Positions 42,528 to 50,782 of a DNA stretch of 64,000 nt are shown here, in pieces. The number at the start of each line of letters is the position of its first letter. Within the stretch, counting starts at the first letter, position 1. The stretch comes from Streptomyces sp. TP-A0874 (GTDB lineage Bacteria; Actinomycetota; Actinomycetes; Streptomycetales; Streptomycetaceae): positions 591,255 to 655,254 of the forward strand of contig NZ_BBZK01000005.1 of the NCBI RefSeq assembly GCF_001748085.1, read 5' to 3'. The translations under genes were made by a program, and so were the position numbers. The notes beneath the pieces were generated by a model, which was given only the letters and a program-made list of their open reading frames with translations, ran no database searches and was not told the DNA's origin.

Positions 42528-42550
42528 GCAGGGCCAGGTCCGGTACATCC

Positions 42551-42594
42551 CGGGGTGTGTGGTCGGCTTCCGCGGAAGCCGACCACACACCCCG
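42551..42594 (+). terminator. Terminator of conservon 1
   Basis: Perfect 21-base stem starting CGGGGTGTGTGGTCGGC with a 2-base loop, 23 bases after the last P450 stop. Confidence 0.88.
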
Positions 42595-42648
42595 GTGCCG
42601 TGTCCGAGGCCGTGCCGGGGCGGCCGTGCGCGCGGAGTTCCCGTCCAC

Positions 42649-42816
42649 CTAAGGGTTGTCCCGCAATCCCCGGTGGGCGCACGACGGCAGCTACGGCACC
42701 TCGCCGCGTTGTCGGAACATCCTGATACGCCCAGTATCGGGACGTCCCTCCGCCTTGCGATGTACCGCATCTGCCGTCGTGCGCTGATCCACCGGGGATT
42801 ACGGGACAACCCTTAG
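42649..42816. mobile_element. 168-bp palindromic MITE-like element
   Basis: The ends are inverted: CTAAGGGTTGTCCCG at 42649 and CGGGACAACCCTTAG at 42816. The outer arms of about 42-46 bp match with one substitution and a 4-base gap. The inner halves also pair imperfectly (CTACGGCACCTCGC with the complement of GCGATGTACCGCAT; TGATAC with GTATCG), so the whole element can fold into one long hairpin. No transposase. I recall similar TAAGGGTTGTCCCG ends on streptomycete IS5/IS4-like transposases, so it may be moved in trans. It also separates the end of the dioxygenase gene from conservon 1. Confidence 0.75.
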
Positions 42817-42862
42817 CGCGGACGAGGCCGCCGCACGGTCCGGGGACCTACGGGACGGCCCT

Positions 42863-43834
42863 TCAGAACGGGCGGTCGCCGGCGATCGCGACCCGCTCGG
42901 CGACCCTCGGGTGCGGGGCGTAGTCGTTGACCGCGTAGTGCTGGGTGGCCCGGTTGTCCCAGAACGCCACGTCCCCCTGCTGCCAGCGGAACCGGACCTG
43001 GTACTCGGGTACGTGCGCCTGCTGGAAGAGCAGGCGGAGCAGCCGGTCGCTCTCCTCCTGCCCCATGCCGGTGATCCGGGTGGTGAAAGAGGTGTTGACG
43101 AAGACCATCCGGCGGCCGGTCTGCGGGTGGGTGCGCACCACCGGGTGCTCCACGGGCGGGAAGAGCTCCTGGTACGGGGCCAGCCGCTCCGGCGGGTAGA
43201 AACGGGCGAAGCCGGGGATGAAGTCGTGCACCGCGGTGGCCCCGTCGATCCGTTCCTTCACCCACTCCGGGAGGTTGTCGTAGGCGGCGGCCATATCGGC
43301 CCACATGGTGTCGCCGCCGAACGGCGGGACCTCCCGCAACTGGAGCACCGCCCCCAGGGCCGGCCGCTCCCGGAAGGTGACGTCGGCGTGCCAGACGTTC
43401 TCGAAGGTCGGAACGGCACCGCTGCTCTTGTCGAACCGCACCACGTCACTGGAGGAGCCGCTGGACAGCAGCGGGTTGACCTCCAACTCGCCCCAGTGGC
43501 CGGCGAAGTCGCGCTGCTGGGCCGAGGTGAGGTGCTGGGCCCGGAAGAAGAGAACCTTCCATTCGAGCAGGGCGCGGTCGAGTTCCTCCCGCAACCCCGG
43601 ATCCAGCGGCTGCGAGAGGTCGACGCCGCCGATCTCGGCGCCGATGGTACGCCCCAGCGGGGTGACGGTGAACCGTTCGTAGGGCCGCTCCTGCCACCCC
43701 TCCGGCAGCCTGCGCAGCAGCCGCCGACCCTCGTGGAGGCCGTCCTCGGGGATCCGGGCCGGGCGGAGCGAGGGGGTGGAGGCTGCGGGGGAGTGGGGAG
43801 CGGCGGTGCGGGTGGTTGTGTCGGCGACGGTCAA
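42863..43834 (-). CDS. TauD/TfdA-type 2-oxoglutarate-dependent dioxygenase
   Basis: A 323-aa Fe(II)/2-oxoglutarate dioxygenase. Iron ligands: NVWHADVTF (HxD) and the distal His in NRATQHYAVNDY; the 2-oxoglutarate Arg is in PRVAERVAI, and the fold signature GAEIGGVDLSQPL starts the domain. It probably hydroxylates a small acidic metabolite or releases sulfite from taurine-like compounds. The initiator is uncertain: GAGGAGG stands 5 bases before a TTG at 43834, and an upstream GTG at 43858 lacks a site, so I use the TTG. It lies alone between two facing conservons; it may act in the same small pathway as the P450s, but that is only proximity. Confidence 0.88.
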   Translation of the reverse strand: MTVADTTTRTAAPHSPAASTPSLRPARIPEDGLHEGRRLLRRLPEGWQERPYERFTVTPLGRTIGAEIGGVDLSQPLDPGLREELDRALLEWKVLFFRAQHLTSAQQRDFAGHWGELEVNPLLSSGSSSDVVRFDKSSGAVPTFENVWHADVTFRERPALGAVLQLREVPPFGGDTMWADMAAAYDNLPEWVKERIDGATAVHDFIPGFARFYPPERLAPYQELFPPVEHPVVRTHPQTGRRMVFVNTSFTTRITGMGQEESDRLLRLLFQQAHVPEYQVRFRWQQGDVAFWDNRATQHYAVNDYAPHPRVAERVAIAGDRPF

Positions 43835-44436
43835 GGGAACCTCCTCAAGGCAGCGCACGGGGCCCGCAGGGGGCGGGCTGGTGCGTCGAACGGGAAGGAC
43901 GACTGCTGCGAACCAGGAACAGAGGACGGAGAGAACGACTCAGATAGGGATGGCGGCCCCCGGCGGTGCCGGGTGACCAGGCCACCACCGCTGCCGGTGA
44001 CGGGTCGGAAGCCCCGGCGCGAGCCGCCGTGGACCTTCCTGGGGAGGGGGGACTTCCTCTCCGTGGCCGCGTCAGCCGATCCGCTCGGGTCTGGTGGCAC
44101 GGCGGACGGGGCGGGACCTCCGCCCGGCTATCGGGACTGACGGCAGACGTGCGCCCCCTGGGCGCGACCGAGTCCGTGCGGCGGCGGTGGTGCGGAGCCG
44201 CTCGGGCGGCTCCGGGCAGACCGGCGCGGAGGCGCTAACGGCCCGAACGCTCACACCCGGTGCGGTCCGGAACGAGCAACGTCCCCAGCGCATCGAACGA
44301 GTGCTTGATCATGGGCTCATTGTGGGACGGCCGTGGTGCCTGGTCAAGGGCGCCTTCCCCGGCGCCCCGACCGCGGCGGTGTCACCGGCGGGGGCGGGCA
44401 CCGCGGTGCCCGCCCCCGCCGGGGAAGGGGGAACGG
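43835..44436. other. Gap between dioxygenase gene and conservon 2, with terminator
   Basis: No gene is apparent. At 44385-44422 a 17-base stem CCGGCGGGGGCGGGCAC with complement forms a terminator just beyond the end of conservon 2 (minus strand). The rest must hold the dioxygenase promoter on the minus strand. Confidence 0.6.
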
Positions 44437-45693
44437 TCAGGCGGGCTCGCCCAGGTGAACCGGGAGGGTGCTGACGGAGTTGGAGAACAGCGAGGGTACC
44501 GGGACGAGGGCCTCCGGCGGCCGGGCGAGGGTCAACCCGGGGTAGCGGCCGAAGAGCCCGGGCAGCGCGACCGCCGCCTCCAGCCGCGCCAGCGGCGCGC
44601 CCAGACAGAAGTGCGGGCCGTGACCGAAGGAGAGGTGACGGGCCTGCTCGCGGTCGATGTCGAAGCGGTCGGCGTCCGAACCGTGCTGCCCGGTATCGCG
44701 ACCCACCGCGCTGTAGGGGGCCATCACGGCGTCACCGGCCGGGATGGTGACGCCGGCGATCTCGATGTCCTCCAGCGGGTAGCGGAAGGGGAAGTTTCCG
44801 ATCGGGGCGTCCCAGCGGAGCGTCTCCTCCACGACTGCCGCCCAGGTCTCCGCCGAGCCTGCGAGGGCCCGGGCGTGCTGCTCGGGATGGGTGAGCAGGG
44901 CCCGCACCGCGTTGACGATCAGGCTCAGGGTCGTCTCGTGGCCCGCCGAGAGCATCAGCAGCAGCGTGCCGACCAACTCCTCCTCGCTGAGCGCGTCCGG
45001 GTCCCGCTCCCGGGCGGCCACCAGGGCGCTGGTCAGATCGTTCCCGGGCTCCTCCCGGCGGGCCTGCACCACCCGGGCGAGCAGCTCGTACTGTTCGACC
45101 TGGCTCCTGGCCACCTCGTCCATACCGAGGTCGGAGCGGAAGATGTTGTCGACCAGGATCCGCAGCCGGTCCCGCTCGTGTTCGGGCACCCCGAACAACT
45201 CGCAGATCACCCGCATGGGCACCGGGTAGGCGAAGTGGAGCCGGAGGTCGACGGAGCCGTCCGGATCGGCGTGGGAGGGCAGGTCGTCCAGGAGTTCGCC
45301 GACGATCTGCTCGATCCGCGGACGCATGGCCTGCACCCGGCGCGGAGTGAAGGTCTCCGTGACCAGCTTGCGCAGCCGGCGGTGCTCCTGGCCGTCCGCG
45401 GTGACCATGTTGGTGACCTTGACCATGCCGATCAGCGGCCAGCCGTCGGCTATCTCGCCGCGGCGCATCGCCGTCCAGTTGCGCCAGTCCTTGCTGACCC
45501 GCGGGTCGGCGACGAGTTCGCTCAGCAGCCGGTGGTCGGTGACGCTCCAGGCGAGGACGTCCCCGGGGAGCCGGACCCGCACCACCGGGCCGAGCTCCCG
45601 CAGCCGGGCGGCTTCGCCTTGGTGGTCGGAGCCGTGCGGGTCCAGGGTGACCAGCGGAACCTGCTGTTCGGTGGATACCTCGTGCTCTGTCAA
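44437..45693 (-). CDS. CYP154-like cytochrome P450 (conservon 2)
   Basis: A 418-aa regular P450. I-helix [21 protein letters not shown], ExxR as EETLRWDAP, heme loop [18 protein letters not shown]-terminus [25 protein letters not shown] resembles the CYP154-like enzyme of conservon 1, to which it aligns along its whole length. It is the last gene of conservon 2, 57 bases after the CYP157-like gene, so here the pair is cleanly separated, unlike in conservon 1. Electron partners are not encoded nearby. Substrate unknown. Confidence 0.93.
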   Translation of the reverse strand: MTEHEVSTEQQVPLVTLDPHGSDHQGEAARLRELGPVVRVRLPGDVLAWSVTDHRLLSELVADPRVSKDWRNWTAMRRGEIADGWPLIGMVKVTNMVTADGQEHRRLRKLVTETFTPRRVQAMRPRIEQIVGELLDDLPSHADPDGSVDLRLHFAYPVPMRVICELFGVPEHERDRLRILVDNIFRSDLGMDEVARSQVEQYELLARVVQARREEPGNDLTSALVAARERDPDALSEEELVGTLLLMLSAGHETTLSLIVNAVRALLTHPEQHARALAGSAETWAAVVEETLRWDAPIGNFPFRYPLEDIEIAGVTIPAGDAVMAPYSAVGRDTGQHGSDADRFDIDREQARHLSFGHGPHFCLGAPLARLEAAVALPGLFGRYPGLTLARPPEALVPVPSLFSNSVSTLPVHLGEPA

Positions 45694-45750
45694 GTCTGAC
45701 CTCCGGCAGTGTCGGTGGAACTACGGGGCGGTGCGTCGAGGAGCGGCGGT

Positions 45751-47022
45751 TCAGCCGGCCGGAGCCAGCGGTGCCGGCCGCAACCGGGCCGAGAAGGTGA
45801 CCGGCAGCGATGCCGGGCAGCGGGTCCACGGTGAGGGCAGCCAGGCCACGTCCTCGGCCGGGATGGTCAGTCGGAGGTCGGAGAGCAGGCGGAGCGCCGT
45901 CTCCACCGCGGTCCGGGTGATCAGCCGGGCGGGCAGCTGCGCCGGGCAGACGTGGGGGCCCGCGGAGAAGGCGAGGTGGGCCCGGTTGCCCACCTCCTCC
46001 GCGAACGAGTCGCCGCGGTGGATGCGCGGGTCGTCGTTGGCGGCCGCGAGACCCAGGATCAGCACGTCTCCCCGCCGGATGCGCCGACCGCCCAACTCGG
46101 TGTCCCGGAGGGCGTACCGGGCGGGCATGTTCGCCATCGGCGGGTCGCGCCAGAGCACCTCGTCCAGCGCGTCGTCCACACCGAGCCGCCCGCCGTGCAG
46201 CCGGCCCGCGAAGCGCTGGTCGGTGAGCATCAGCCGGAGCGTGTGCGCGATCCACGTCGTGGTGGTCTCGTTCCCGGCCGAGATCATGACGACCATCGAC
46301 TGGAGGATCTCGGCGTCGTCACGAAGGTCGGGGTGGGCGAGGAAGGCGCTGGTGAGGTCGGAGGAGGGCGTGGCCCGACGCTCCTCGAGCACCGCCGCGA
46401 GGATCTCCTCGAACTGGCGGTTCCCCGCCTGGGAGTCGTCGGCGCTGCCGAACAACGCGCGCAGGGCGGCCAGGAGTTCGTGGCCCTCGCTGGTGTTCAG
46501 TCCGAACAGGGCACCGATCGCCAGGAGCGGCACGACCTGGGCGTACTCGGTGACGAGGTCGGCCCGGCCGCGGTCGGTGAAGCCCGCGATCAGCTCCGCG
46601 CACTGCGCCTGGACCAGGCGGCGCACCTGTCGCTGGTCGATCTGCCGCACCCCGTCGACGAGCGGCAGCCGCAGCCGCCGGTGCTCGGTGCCGTCCGCCC
46701 CGATGACGTTGGCGCGCCAGGCCATCATGGGCAGCAGGCCGGAGTCGGGCGAGACGACGCCCTCGGCCAGGTCGCGCCAGTTGCGGGCGTCCCGGGAGAA
46801 GAGCTGCTCCTGCCGGGTGATGGTGAGCAGCTCCTGGTAGCCCATGACCAGCCAGGCCGGAACCCCCGGCTCCAACTCGACCCGGGCGACGTTGCCCCAC
46901 TCCTCGCGCAGCCGGCGGTAGACGGCCTGCGGGTCCGGGCAGCCGGTGGCCGCGGACAGCGGGAGGAGGCGGCCGTCCGGCGAGGCGTGTGCGGGGCAGC
47001 CGGGCGGAGGGCCCGCCGTCAT
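45751..47022 (-). CDS. CYP157-like cytochrome P450 without the ExxR arginine (conservon 2)
   Basis: A 423-aa P450 with normal oxygen-activating I-helix (ISAGNETTTT) but K-helix DEVLWRDPP (E288, W291), so the ExxR arginine is tryptophan here too. The heme loop is AFSAGPHVCPAQ with Cys359, lacking the glycine after Cys. It is paralogous to the P450 at 40009-41430 and occupies the same place in the operon. ATG 47022 overlaps the cvnD stop by 4 bases. A catalytic role with altered heme packing, or a non-catalytic regulatory role in the conservon complex, are both possible. Confidence 0.9.
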   Translation of the reverse strand: MTAGPPPGCPAHASPDGRLLPLSAATGCPDPQAVYRRLREEWGNVARVELEPGVPAWLVMGYQELLTITRQEQLFSRDARNWRDLAEGVVSPDSGLLPMMAWRANVIGADGTEHRRLRLPLVDGVRQIDQRQVRRLVQAQCAELIAGFTDRGRADLVTEYAQVVPLLAIGALFGLNTSEGHELLAALRALFGSADDSQAGNRQFEEILAAVLEERRATPSSDLTSAFLAHPDLRDDAEILQSMVVMISAGNETTTTWIAHTLRLMLTDQRFAGRLHGGRLGVDDALDEVLWRDPPMANMPARYALRDTELGGRRIRRGDVLILGLAAANDDPRIHRGDSFAEEVGNRAHLAFSAGPHVCPAQLPARLITRTAVETALRLLSDLRLTIPAEDVAWLPSPWTRCPASLPVTFSARLRPAPLAPAG

Positions 47023-47618
47023 GAGCCCACCTCCGCCGGGGCCCGGTCGTAGACGTACTCGGCGAGCGCGATCAGGGCGTCCACCGAGGAGGCGCGGTCC
47101 CGGGCGTCGCACATCACGACCGGGGTCTCCGCCAGGAGGTCCAACGCCTCGCGGAGTTCCTCGGGGCTGTACCGCCCGGAGTCCGGGAACTGGTTGACGG
47201 CGACGGCGAACGGCAGATGGCGCAGTTCGAGCTGCTCCAGCACCTCGAAGCTGTCCTCCAGGCGGCGGGTGTCGACGATGACCAGCACCCCGAGCGCACC
47301 CTCGGAGAGCCCCTCCCACAGGTCCCAGAACCGCCGCTGGCCCGGAGTGCCGAAGAGGTAGAGAGCGAGTTGGGGGTTGAGGGTGAGCCGGCCGAAGTCC
47401 ATCGCGACCGTGGTCGTCTTCTTGTCCGTCAGACCGGCGACGCTGTCCACGCCGATGCTGGCTTCGGTCATCGTCTCCTCGGTGCGCAGCGGTGCGATCT
47501 CGCTGACCGAGCCGATCAGGGTGGTCTTGCCAACACCGAAGGCCCCCACGATGAGAAGCTTCACCGCTTGCTGCACGGTCTCTGGCAGATAGCGCTCAGC
47601 GGAGACGGCGGAGCCCAT
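47019..47618 (-). CDS. Conservon Ras-like GTPase CvnD (copy 2)
   Basis: A 199-aa GTPase, the same length as copy 1. P-loop GAFGVGKTTLI, switch EETMTEASIGVDSV, MDFGRLTL and LFGTPGQRRFWDLW, and NQFPDSGRYSPEEL at the G4 position. ATG 47618 lies 23 bases inside the end of cvnC, the same overlap as in copy 1, which shows that the two operons share an ancestor or a strict architecture. The P450 gene starts within its stop codon. Confidence 0.93.
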   Translation of the reverse strand: MGSAVSAERYLPETVQQAVKLLIVGAFGVGKTTLIGSVSEIAPLRTEETMTEASIGVDSVAGLTDKKTTTVAMDFGRLTLNPQLALYLFGTPGQRRFWDLWEGLSEGALGVLVIVDTRRLEDSFEVLEQLELRHLPFAVAVNQFPDSGRYSPEELREALDLLAETPVVMCDARDRASSVDALIALAEYVYDRAPAEVGS

Positions 47619-47958
47619 TCAGTACCTCCTCGAGAAGTTTGTGGCTGGGGATGGTCTCGGCACCGATGCCGGAGCGGGCGGTGAGGTGTCCGGAGTCGAC
47701 CAGGTCGGACGCGAGCACGGTGACCACGCTCACCGGCAGTCCGAGGTGGGCCGCCGCCTCGGCCAGCGAGAGCAACTGCTCGCACATCCGCAGCAGGGCC
47801 CGCTCCTCGCGTCCGGCGGAGACGGGCAGGGGTTTGCCGGGAGTGGCGGCCACGAGCAGCGTGTCCATGCCGATGGTGTTGCGGGACGGCCGGGAGCGGC
47901 CCTTGGTGATGACGAAGGGCCGCAGCGCGCTGTCCCGATACTCCCCTTGACTACTCAT
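47596..47958 (-). CDS. Conservon DUF742 protein CvnC (copy 2)
   Basis: A 120-aa DUF742 protein: DSALRPFVITKGRSRPSRNTIGMDTLLVA, then EERALLRMCEQLLSLAEAAAHLGLPVSVVTVLASDLVDSGHL. ATG 47958 overlaps the cvnB stop by 8 bases (ATGAGTAG); the in-frame GTG at 47970 would overlap more and lacks a ribosome site. Adapter between CvnB and CvnD. Confidence 0.9.
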   Translation of the reverse strand: MSSQGEYRDSALRPFVITKGRSRPSRNTIGMDTLLVAATPGKPLPVSAGREERALLRMCEQLLSLAEAAAHLGLPVSVVTVLASDLVDSGHLTARSGIGAETIPSHKLLEEVLNGLRRLR

Positions 47959-48373
47959 GCGCCGAGCCACGGCGGGGCAGGCTGCTCAGGTTGCGTTCGC
48001 CGATCTTGTTGACCTGGGTCTGCATCTGCTGCGCGATCATCTTCGGGTCGACGACCGGCCCGGTGACCACCGCGAGGTAGGAGCCGGAGCCGGCCGCGCG
48101 CATGAAGAGGAAGCCACCGTCGAACTCGACCATCTGCTGGCGGACCTCCTGGGAGTCGGAGCCGAACTCCCGCCCCAGGCCCTTGGCGAGGGACTGGAGC
48201 CCGGAACAGGCGGCGGACAGCCGGTCCGCGACGTCCCGGTCGGTCCCCTCGGAGCTGGCCATCAACAGGCCGTCGGTGCTGAGTACGACGACATGCCGCA
48301 CTCCGGCCACAGCGACCACCTCGGAGACCATCCAGTCCCGGTTCGCTGCGGTTTCCACCTGGTTCATGCTCAC
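47951..48373 (-). CDS. Conservon roadblock/LC7 protein CvnB (copy 2)
   Basis: A 140-aa roadblock/LC7 protein: NRDWMVSEVVAVAGVRHVVVLSTDGLLMASSEGTDRD, GLGREFGSDS, and the strand FLFMRAAGSGSYLAVVTGP. The GTG at 48373 overlaps the cvnA stop by 4 bases; an ATG two codons on (48367) is an alternative start. Probable GTPase-activating protein for CvnD. Confidence 0.92.
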   Translation of the reverse strand: MSMNQVETAANRDWMVSEVVAVAGVRHVVVLSTDGLLMASSEGTDRDVADRLSAACSGLQSLAKGLGREFGSDSQEVRQQMVEFDGGFLFMRAAGSGSYLAVVTGPVVDPKMIAQQMQTQVNKIGERNLSSLPRRGSAHE

Positions 48374-49974
48374 ACCTGCTCTTCTTCAGTCGGAGGGGGC
48401 GGCGGCTCGTCGCCCGCCGGTGGCTGCGGCGCCGTGGAACGCTGACCGGCCCCACAGCCCTCGAAGAGGGCTCCCATCCAGGCCCCGGCCTCTTCCGGGC
48501 TGGTCTGGGGAAGGGGACGCTCGGGCGCCGGCTTGGCTGTGTACGGGCGGGCGGACCGGCCGCGGCTGGAACGCCGCTGCGGCAGTCCGGAGACCGTCCG
48601 GGTCGGGTTGCCGGGAGGCTCGGACCCGCCGGCCGGCGGTGACTGGTCCGCCTCCGGGGCGGTCGTCCGCGCCCGCTCGGGGGAGGGCTCGGGCGTCGGC
48701 GCGGCCGCCTCCGCCACGGTCGGCGCGGGGAGCGCTTCCGCCTCCGGGGGGTGCGCCGGGGGTGGCACGGCGCTCCTGCCGGTCTCGTCCTCCGGCGCCA
48801 GCGCCGAGGTGTACCCGGCCGGTTCGAGCACTTCGAGGGAGTCGTTGGGCACCAGGATCACCGCGCGGACCCCGCCGTAGGGCGAGGGCAGCAGATCCGT
48901 CTGGAGGCCGTGCTGGTGGGCGTAGCGGCCGACGACCGCCAGCCCGGTCTGCGGTATCTCGCCGACATCGGCCACGCCGAGCAGCCGCTTGCCGGAGACG
49001 ATCTCCCGGGCCTGTTCCAGGGCGTGCTCGTCCATTCCCACGCCGCCGTCGTCGATCTCGATGACGGCGCCGCGCTGCACCGCCCGGACGGTCGCCGACA
49101 CGCTGATGGCCGGCGGGGAGGACTGGGTGGCGTTGGCGAGCAGCTCCGCGACGGCGTGGATCAGCGGTTCGACGAGTTGCGGGGCGGCCGCGATGTCGGG
49201 GTCGCCCGACACCTCGACCCGCTGGAAGGCGAGGATCCGGGCGGAGCCGGCCCGTACCACGTCCACCAGGGCCAGCGGCTTCTGCCACTGCTGGCCCGGC
49301 CACTCGCCGCACAGCACGGCCAGGCTCTGTGCGTGCCGGCCCTGTTGGGCGGCGGCGTGGTCGACCCGCATGCTCGACTCGAGCACGTCCGGGTCGGTCG
49401 AGTGGCGGTCCGCCATCAGCGAGGCGGTCTCCTGGATCCGGTGTGCCGAGGTCTGCACCCGGCGGGCCAGCGCCACGACGACCAGCCGCAGGGACTCCTG
49501 GTGCTCGCGCGCCCGTTCCAGCGCGTCGCCGGTCTCCACCAACAGCTCGTCGAAGCTGGCCAGGACCCTTTCGTCCAGCAGCTCCTGGTGACGGGCGGCC
49601 GGGATCGATGAGCCGACCATCGCCGCCGGGAGCCGGGTCCGGACCAGATGCTCGGCTTCTTCCCGGAGGAGCGCGGTGTGCTGGGCGGTGCTGGCGCGCC
49701 ACTCGCCGTCCCGGCGGAGGAGTTCCTCGTCCCGCCGCCGGATCTCCGCGTCGCGGAGGGCCACCGCGCTCAGCAACGCTCGCTGGCGTCGGCGCGACCA
49801 CTCCAGCAGCGCCAGTACCGCGAGCGCCGCGGCGGCGTAGCCCATGGCTCCCCAACCGGTGCGTGACCAGCCGGGGACGAGCGGCGCCGCGAGGGTGCAG
49901 AGGGAGAGCGCGAGCGTGATCGGCCAGAGCGGCCGGGCAGCGCGCGGCGAACCTGAGGAAGCGGAACGTGCCAT
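48370..49974 (-). CDS. Conservon sensor-like histidine kinase CvnA (copy 2)
   Basis: A 534-aa CvnA. Two hydrophobic helices lie in the first 65 residues, then a charged coiled-coil, a helical dimerisation segment (LMADRHSTDPDVLESSMRVDHAAAQQGRHAQSLAVLCG) and an HATPase domain with N-box AVAELLANATQSSPP and IDDGGVGMD. The tail from about residue 410 is Pro/Ala/Glu-rich. It differs from copy 1 in having two membrane helices rather than one, so the two systems may sense different signals. ATG 49974 is taken; the frame extends to 50088 through non-family residues. Confidence 0.9.
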   Translation of the reverse strand: MARSASSGSPRAARPLWPITLALSLCTLAAPLVPGWSRTGWGAMGYAAAALAVLALLEWSRRRQRALLSAVALRDAEIRRRDEELLRRDGEWRASTAQHTALLREEAEHLVRTRLPAAMVGSSIPAARHQELLDERVLASFDELLVETGDALERAREHQESLRLVVVALARRVQTSAHRIQETASLMADRHSTDPDVLESSMRVDHAAAQQGRHAQSLAVLCGEWPGQQWQKPLALVDVVRAGSARILAFQRVEVSGDPDIAAAPQLVEPLIHAVAELLANATQSSPPAISVSATVRAVQRGAVIEIDDGGVGMDEHALEQAREIVSGKRLLGVADVGEIPQTGLAVVGRYAHQHGLQTDLLPSPYGGVRAVILVPNDSLEVLEPAGYTSALAPEDETGRSAVPPPAHPPEAEALPAPTVAEAAAPTPEPSPERARTTAPEADQSPPAGGSEPPGNPTRTVSGLPQRRSSRGRSARPYTAKPAPERPLPQTSPEEAGAWMGALFEGCGAGQRSTAPQPPAGDEPPPPPTEEEQV

Positions 49975-50610
49975 GAATGAACCTTCGCGCGGAGGGGTCA
50001 GGGAGGGGTGCCGAGACCGTGTCCGGCCCTGCGCAGCCCCCGACCACGCCGACGGGAAAACGCCTGGTCCGTCCCGTGCGGGGGACATGCTACCTCGGTG
50101 ATCCGTTCTGTTCGGGCCCCCGAGGGGCCGTCCGGCGGGCCTGGACAGCCGCCGACTGGCCTGATCAGAGGGCTAGTTGAAACACAGACAGCTACTGGGT
50201 GACAGGGACGAGTCGGGCAGTGGCTGACACCGCGCCACAAGCGGGGCGGTGAGTAGTGACGGGTGATGAGCGCTGGCGATGTGAACAAGTCACTTTGGCC
50301 GAACGGGCGGTGATCCCGGCCGACTGGGCTGGCACTCGGTGCCGGTTACGCGCGTAGTCCTCCGCCGGCGAGATGGTCACGGTGTGTGAGTGGGCCGCCT
50401 CGCTGCGCATAACAACTGACACACGATCAGTTCGAGGGCGTTTCCCGGGCGGCGGTCAACTCGCTGGTTTTCTCCCGGAACAGCATGGTTGGCACCCCGG
50501 TAAATCGTTAACGATCACCGTGAACAGCTTGGAAAACGACCCGGTCCTCTATTAACGTTCGATAACGCAGCGCGGTCGTCCTAGTCGCCGGAAGAGGCGG
50601 CACCGCGCGC
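49975..50610. promoter_or_regulatory. Divergent promoter region between conservon 2 and the riboswitch
   Basis: No gene. It holds the cvn2 promoter (minus strand) and the promoter of the riboswitch-controlled peptidase (plus strand). A perfect 12-base palindrome ATCGTTAACGAT is at 50504-50515, and TTAACG recurs at 50552, in an A/T-richer patch just before the likely riboswitch transcript start. Confidence 0.5.
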
Positions 50611-50764
50611 CGTCGCCGAATCCCGAGGCGTGGTGGCGAGAGTCCACCGCAACAGGGAACCGGGGAACCACCACTTGGGGTGAATCGGACGCCTCCGCGA
50701 GGAGGGGGCCGTAGGAGACCTTCCTGCTCCGAACCCGTCAGCTAACCCGGTAGGTGAGTGGGAA
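50611..50764 (+). promoter_or_regulatory. c-di-AMP riboswitch (ydaO/yuaA type)
   Basis: The leader of the M23 peptidase carries the conserved blocks of the ydaO class in order: CGCCGAATCC (about 50613-50624), GGGGAACCA with following GGGGTGAATC (about 50672-50687), and CCGAACCCGTCAGCTAACC (about 50729-50747) followed by the GTAGG turn. In Streptomyces this class controls cell-wall hydrolase genes and switches them off when cyclic di-AMP is high. The spacing and the gene behind it fit exactly. Boundaries are approximate. Confidence 0.9.
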
Positions 50765-50782
50765 GGAAAGGAGAGCGCCTCC

